A stretch of DNA of 8,491 nucleotides from Halanaerobiales bacterium (GTDB lineage Bacteria; Bacillota_F; Halanaerobiia; DY22613). Below are positions 5,594-8,491 of the stretch, piece by piece. Both the position numbers and the translations under genes were made by a program. The notes beneath the pieces were generated by a model, which saw nothing but the letters and a program-made list of their open reading frames with translations, made no database searches and had not been told where the DNA came from. The stretch lies in assembly GCA_023128035.1 (NCBI GenBank), contig JAGMES010000175.1, forward strand, positions 1-8,491, given 5' to 3'. The first letter of the stretch is position 1. Each line of letters begins with the position of its first letter.

Positions 5594-6859
5594 TTGAAGA
5601 CTTTGTATGATGATGTCTCCAATAATCTTAAAACCGTAAATTTTATTGAAACTGATTTTAGAGTGTGTACTCCTGATGAGACTTTGAAAAATGTTAAGAA
5701 CTTGATTGGGGAAGGCAGGATTATTTGTAAAGTTTTAAGAACTGACCCAGTTGATTGTTTGGGTTTACCGGTATATATATCTTTTTCAAAGAAGGTAGAT
5801 GAGGATAGTCCAGAGTATTCAATGCCACATGCAGGTAAAGGAGTTACATTAGAACAGGCAAAGTGTAGCGCAATTTTTGAAGCAATAGAAAGATACTCAG
5901 CAAAAGTTCAAAGAAATGAAAAACTGATTGTATCATCATTTAATCGTTTAACTCATGCTATTAGACCTTTGGACTTTATTCTACCAGAAGACTGGAACAT
6001 AACTGATGATTCTATTTTAGAATGGGTAGAAGGGTATTCATTAACCAAAAACTCTAAGGTATTGGTTCCAGCTAATTTTGTATATTTTCCATATCGTCCG
6101 ATTGATACCGATATTAAGAAAATTTTGCCTCATGATACTAATGGGTTGGCAGCAGGTAATTCTTTATATGAAGCTATTTTACATGCTATATATGAAGTTG
6201 TTGAAAAAGATGCAATTTCGATATTGTGGAAGACAAAAAGTGTTGCTCCTACTTTGAAATTGGATAATATTCAAAACAAGTATTTGTTAAAGGTTTTAAC
6301 ACAATTAGAGGATAAGAATGTTAAGGTTAATATTAAGGATATGACTACTGATATTAGGATTCCTTCTGTGATGGTGGTGTTGGATTGTTGTAAGATAGCT
6401 GGCCCGGCTTTTTCATATGGAAGTGGAACACATCTCGACCCCGAAGTAGCATTGTTAAGAGCAATTGTCGAAGCAGCGCAGTTACGGGTTACTCAAATTA
6501 CTCAAAACAGGTATTATCCTGACAGGGTTAGAGATTCTAAACTGCCACTTTTTCAGTTAATTTATGAAAAGTCTGTAGATTTAATTCAACATATAATAAC
6601 TGATAATAAAAATTATACAAATATAAGTAAAATTTCTTATAATGGTGAGAAAGATTTAGCAATAAATTTGACTGAGTGTATTAAATTAGTTGATGATGTA
6701 GGGTATGAAATAGTTTATGTAGATATAACTAGAGAGGAAGTAAATATACCTGCTGTACGAGTTCTGATCCCTGGTTTGGAGCCAACTATAGGTATCTCAT
6801 CACGAACTGGTTTAAGGGTGGAACAAATCCCTCAAAAATGTGGCTGGACTAAATTATAA
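5594..6859 (+). CDS. YcaO-family peptide-modifying enzyme
   Basis: YcaO enzymes use ATP to activate the peptide backbone amide, giving thiazoline/oxazoline rings, amidines or thioamides. Seen here are the family's nucleotide-binding motifs. SAIFEAIERY (92-101) supplies the SxxExxER box. AAGNSLYEAILHAIYEVVEK with DA (187-206) corresponds to the 'AxGxxxxEAxxxAxxEviERDA' box. GSGTHLDPEVALLRAIVEAA with QLR (276-298) corresponds to the 'GxGxHxxpexAxxRAxtEAaQ' box. At 421 residues it is a stand-alone catalytic domain. It ends TGLRVEQIPQKCGWTKL without the PxPxP tail of classical cyclodehydratases, and no E1-like or TfuA partner gene is nearby. The start is TTG, seven bases after AGGTGA (5581-5586). 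The likely targets are the Cys/Thr residues of the upstream precursor. Confidence 0.9.
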   Translation: MKTLYDDVSNNLKTVNFIETDFRVCTPDETLKNVKNLIGEGRIICKVLRTDPVDCLGLPVYISFSKKVDEDSPEYSMPHAGKGVTLEQAKCSAIFEAIERYSAKVQRNEKLIVSSFNRLTHAIRPLDFILPEDWNITDDSILEWVEGYSLTKNSKVLVPANFVYFPYRPIDTDIKKILPHDTNGLAAGNSLYEAILHAIYEVVEKDAISILWKTKSVAPTLKLDNIQNKYLLKVLTQLEDKNVKVNIKDMTTDIRIPSVMVVLDCCKIAGPAFSYGSGTHLDPEVALLRAIVEAAQLRVTQITQNRYYPDRVRDSKLPLFQLIYEKSVDLIQHIITDNKNYTNISKISYNGEKDLAINLTECIKLVDDVGYEIVYVDITREEVNIPAVRVLIPGLEPTIGISSRTGLRVEQIPQKCGWTKL

Positions 6860-6877
6860 TCTAATTGGAGGTAGGTA

Positions 6878-8229
6878 ATGACCAAATATGAGATAGATAT
6901 AGTGTTTGAACCAGCCAGAAATTTTTTTTTGGAAAATGTCTAATCAAATTTCTAAATAAAACATCTTTAAATATAAATGAAATCTACTTAAGATTAGATA
7001 TAAATCGCGTAAAATATAATCAGATGCTTTATAATTTTGATAAAGATGTTGGATTTATGAGAATAGTAGAAGTTTATGATAAGCATAAAAAAAATTTGCC
7101 TTTTATTACTTTTTCAAAAGAGGTTACTGAACAAAATAAGATAGGAAAATATGTTTATTATAAAGTACAGTTGGATACTTTGTTAAAACCAGAAGATGAA
7201 GGAGAAATTTCAGTTTTGTTTGAAGCTCGGTCAGTTTTTAGTGAAGGTCTGATAAATTTGAATGATAGTTTTTATGGTAATATAGGAGCCTATCCACGAT
7301 TAATATTGATGTCAGAATACCAGAATGAATTATTTATGGAGTGGGATAATTATTATCATTCAGATTATGAAGTTAAGATAACTTTACCAATTAATTATAA
7401 AGAGATTACAAGTGGTTTTTTAAAAGAATCTATTTTAGAAGGAGATAAAAAAACTTCGATATATTTTGTTAAAGGAATTCCTACTTTTGGGATTATCTTA
7501 GGAAGTAATTTGGATTATTATACTTCAAAAACAAAAAATATTTTAATAAAATCATGGTATCGCAAAGATGAAGTCTTTAAAAATGAAAAATTTCGAGCCA
7601 AAGAATTATTGGATATTGCAAAGGAAAGCATTGATTTTTATTATTCTTATTTTGATTTTTATCCACAAAAAATACTCAATATAGTTTCTGGCAGAAAAAG
7701 TTTACTTGGTGGATATGCTAGTAGCAATATTTTATTTATCCATGATTTTAATAAATTAACCGATAAATTAGAATGGTTTTCTAAATATATTATAGCTCAC
7801 GAGATTGCTCATATGTATTTTGGCATGTATCTTAATGATGATAATACTTATCCAAAATGGTTAACGATTGGTTTATCTATGTGGGCTGATAAAAAATTTA
7901 CTGATTATCTCAATATTAAAAGTGGGAATTCTTTAGAAAGATATTATAAAGCAGCGTTGGAAGGACGTAATTTAATCATTATGCAACGAGTTAAAAAACT
8001 TGAAAATGAAAAATGGGATTGGAATGGAGCATTAGCACATGATACAGCTTTTATTCTATTCAGAGATTTAGAGAATTTGGTAGGAGAGAGTTTGTTTTTG
8101 CAAATTGTAAGAGAGTTATTTAAAAATTATCATCAAAAGATAATTAAGGCAGAAGATTTTTTTGAAGTGTGCAATCAATATGATGAAACTTTAGGGAAAT
8201 TTTTATACGAGAAAATATATCAATCATAG
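6878..8229 (+). CDS. M1-aminopeptidase-like protein, needs a -1 shift at T9, two key Glu lost
   Basis: GGAGGT (6866-6871) precedes an ATG at 6878 that gives MTKYEIDIVFEPARNFF and would stop at 6941. A -1 shift at the T9 run (6922-6930) joins it to the long frame ending at 8229, for about 450 residues. The joined front matches the first strands of M1 enzymes, so 6878 is a better start than the ATG at 7024, which lacks a ribosome binding site. The residue numbers below count from that ATG. Zinc motif HEIAH is at 259-263 inside IIAHEIAHMYFG. The third ligand, a Glu 19 residues later in WLNEG, is Ile282 (WLTIG). The G[AG]MEN-type motif reads GGYAS, without its Glu. In class III lanthipeptides an M1 enzyme (AplP type) trims the leader. 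Here the protein may be a changed protease or a non-catalytic peptide binder. Confidence 0.75.
6922..6930 (+). other. T9 homopolymer, frameshift or slippage site
   Basis: Nine T in a row separate the frame with the ribosome binding site and start from the frame with the peptidase-like domain. One extra T (or two fewer) joins them, as would a -1 ribosomal slip on U-UUU-UUU or RNA polymerase slippage. It could also be a sequencing or assembly error in a homopolymer, or a phase-variable switch. Confidence 0.75.
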
Positions 8230-8260
8230 CTAAAAAAATGAGATTCCTATTGTAATTCAA

Positions 8261-8289
8261 GGGTCAGTGACCCGTGCTAGTTATCACTG
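8261..8289 (+). promoter_or_regulatory. Two overlapping, mutually exclusive inverted repeats
   Basis: GGGTCA (8261-8266) and TGACCC (8268-8273) form a near-continuous palindrome around one base, which looks more like a protein-binding dyad than an RNA stem. CAGTGA (8265-8270) can instead pair with TCACTG (8284-8289) across a 13-base loop. Neither is followed directly by a U-run. They lie between the peptidase-like gene and the nitrilase-family gene and could be an operator or mRNA end structure. Confidence 0.45.
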
Positions 8290-8303
8290 TATTGATAAAG
8301 TTA

Positions 8304-8332
8304 TTGAAGGCTTTTTTTTGCCTTATTATAAT
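8304..8332 (+). promoter_or_regulatory. Candidate promoter of the nitrilase-family gene
   Basis: TTGAAG (8304-8309) and a perfect TATAAT (8327-8332) are separated by 17 bases, a good sigma-70/sigma-A type promoter. Transcription would begin near 8339, giving a very short leader that just includes the AGGGGG ribosome binding site before the GTG at 8353. This suggests that the nitrilase-family gene is expressed separately from the RiPP operon. Confidence 0.5.
8307..8324 (+). terminator. Possible small terminator hairpin or promoter dyad
   Basis: AAGGC (8307-8311) pairs with GCCTT (8320-8324), with eight T in the loop. The stem is short and the T run is in the loop rather than after the stem, so termination would be weak. 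It occupies most of the spacer of the candidate promoter and could equally be a repressor-binding dyad. Confidence 0.3.
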
Positions 8333-8352
8333 CATAAAAAGGGGGCATTTAC

Positions 8353-8491
8353 GTGTTAAAGGTGGCCTGTATTCAGATGGACTGTGAACCAGGAGATGTT
8401 ACAAAAAATATGGAAAAAGCCGTAGGCTTTCTTAGAGAAGCAAAAGAGAAAGGAGCAGAACTGGTGCTTCTACCAGAACTATTTAATGTAG
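8353..8491 (+). CDS. Nitrilase-superfamily carbon-nitrogen hydrolase (N-terminal part)
   Basis: The GTG start gives MLKVACIQMDCEPGDVTKNM, then a helix ending in GAELVLLPELFNV, running off the window after 46 codons. The VACIQM strand, the N(19) helix start and the LPELF motif with the first catalytic Glu (E42 of the Glu-Lys-Cys triad) are typical of C-N hydrolases such as N-carbamoylputrescine amidase, omega-amidase and related amidases. The Lys and Cys of the triad lie outside the window, so the substrate cannot be told. AGGGGG (8340-8345) is the ribosome binding site. Base composition is visibly richer in G and C than in the RiPP genes, and it has its own candidate promoter, so it probably marks the return to core genome rather than a RiPP tailoring gene. 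Confidence 0.85.
   Translation, partial: MLKVACIQMDCEPGDVTKNMEKAVGFLREAKEKGAELVLLPELFNV

Noticed and set aside
7024..7026. ATG at 7024 as the true start of the peptidase-like gene
   Set aside because: No ribosome binding site precedes it, and the sequence upstream in frame still fits the first strands of M1 enzymes, so the gene must begin earlier.
1..8491. CRISPR array, tRNA or rRNA genes
   Set aside because: No regularly spaced direct repeats, cloverleaf sequence or conserved rRNA segments were seen on either strand.

Overview
The window looks like an accessory region of a low-GC Gram-positive anaerobe (Clostridia or Halanaerobiales type). Evidence for this is the strongly A+T-rich coding, near-consensus AAGGAGG-type ribosome binding sites, TTG/GTG starts and Firmicutes-like protein families. 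The exact genus cannot be read from the sequence.

Layout. Positions 1-222 hold remnants of two insertion-sequence transposases, one ISL3-like on + and one possibly ISAzo13-like on -. Positions 391-957 (minus strand) hold an intact MNT-type nucleotidyltransferase behind the C-terminal half of a HEPN protein. The HEPN gene is cut at a perfect 20-bp inverted repeat (955-1006), and the pair ends in a clear Rho-independent terminator. Positions 982-2530 are a graveyard of broken genes: unrecognised fragments, an MFS transporter piece, a RiPP-precursor-like C-terminus, a hairpin, the N-terminus of a probable B12-binding radical SAM protein, and a metallo-beta-lactamase-fold C-terminus. Part of this looks like a decayed RiPP (ribosomally made, post-translationally modified peptide) cluster.

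Positions 2728-8229 are a compact, co-oriented RiPP operon. It encodes a radical SAM/SPASM enzyme, a 64-residue precursor with an acidic leader and a C-terminus ending METCCDTGLL, a second radical SAM/SPASM enzyme, a YcaO enzyme, and an M1-peptidase-like protein. The inferred scheme is that the precursor is translated at a high rate from a consensus ribosome binding site. The two radical SAM enzymes and the YcaO protein then modify its Cys/Thr-containing tail, giving a hybrid of radical-SAM chemistry (thioether, C-C or epimerisation) and backbone chemistry (azoline or thioamide). The last protein is odd in two ways. Its gene needs a -1 shift at a run of nine T, and it has lost two hallmark M1 glutamates while keeping HEIAH, so it may be a binding protein or an altered protease. 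No dedicated E1-like partner, RRE protein, exporter or immunity gene is visible.

After overlapping hairpins and a candidate promoter, the window ends in the first 46 codons of a nitrilase-superfamily amidohydrolase, which looks like ordinary host metabolism.
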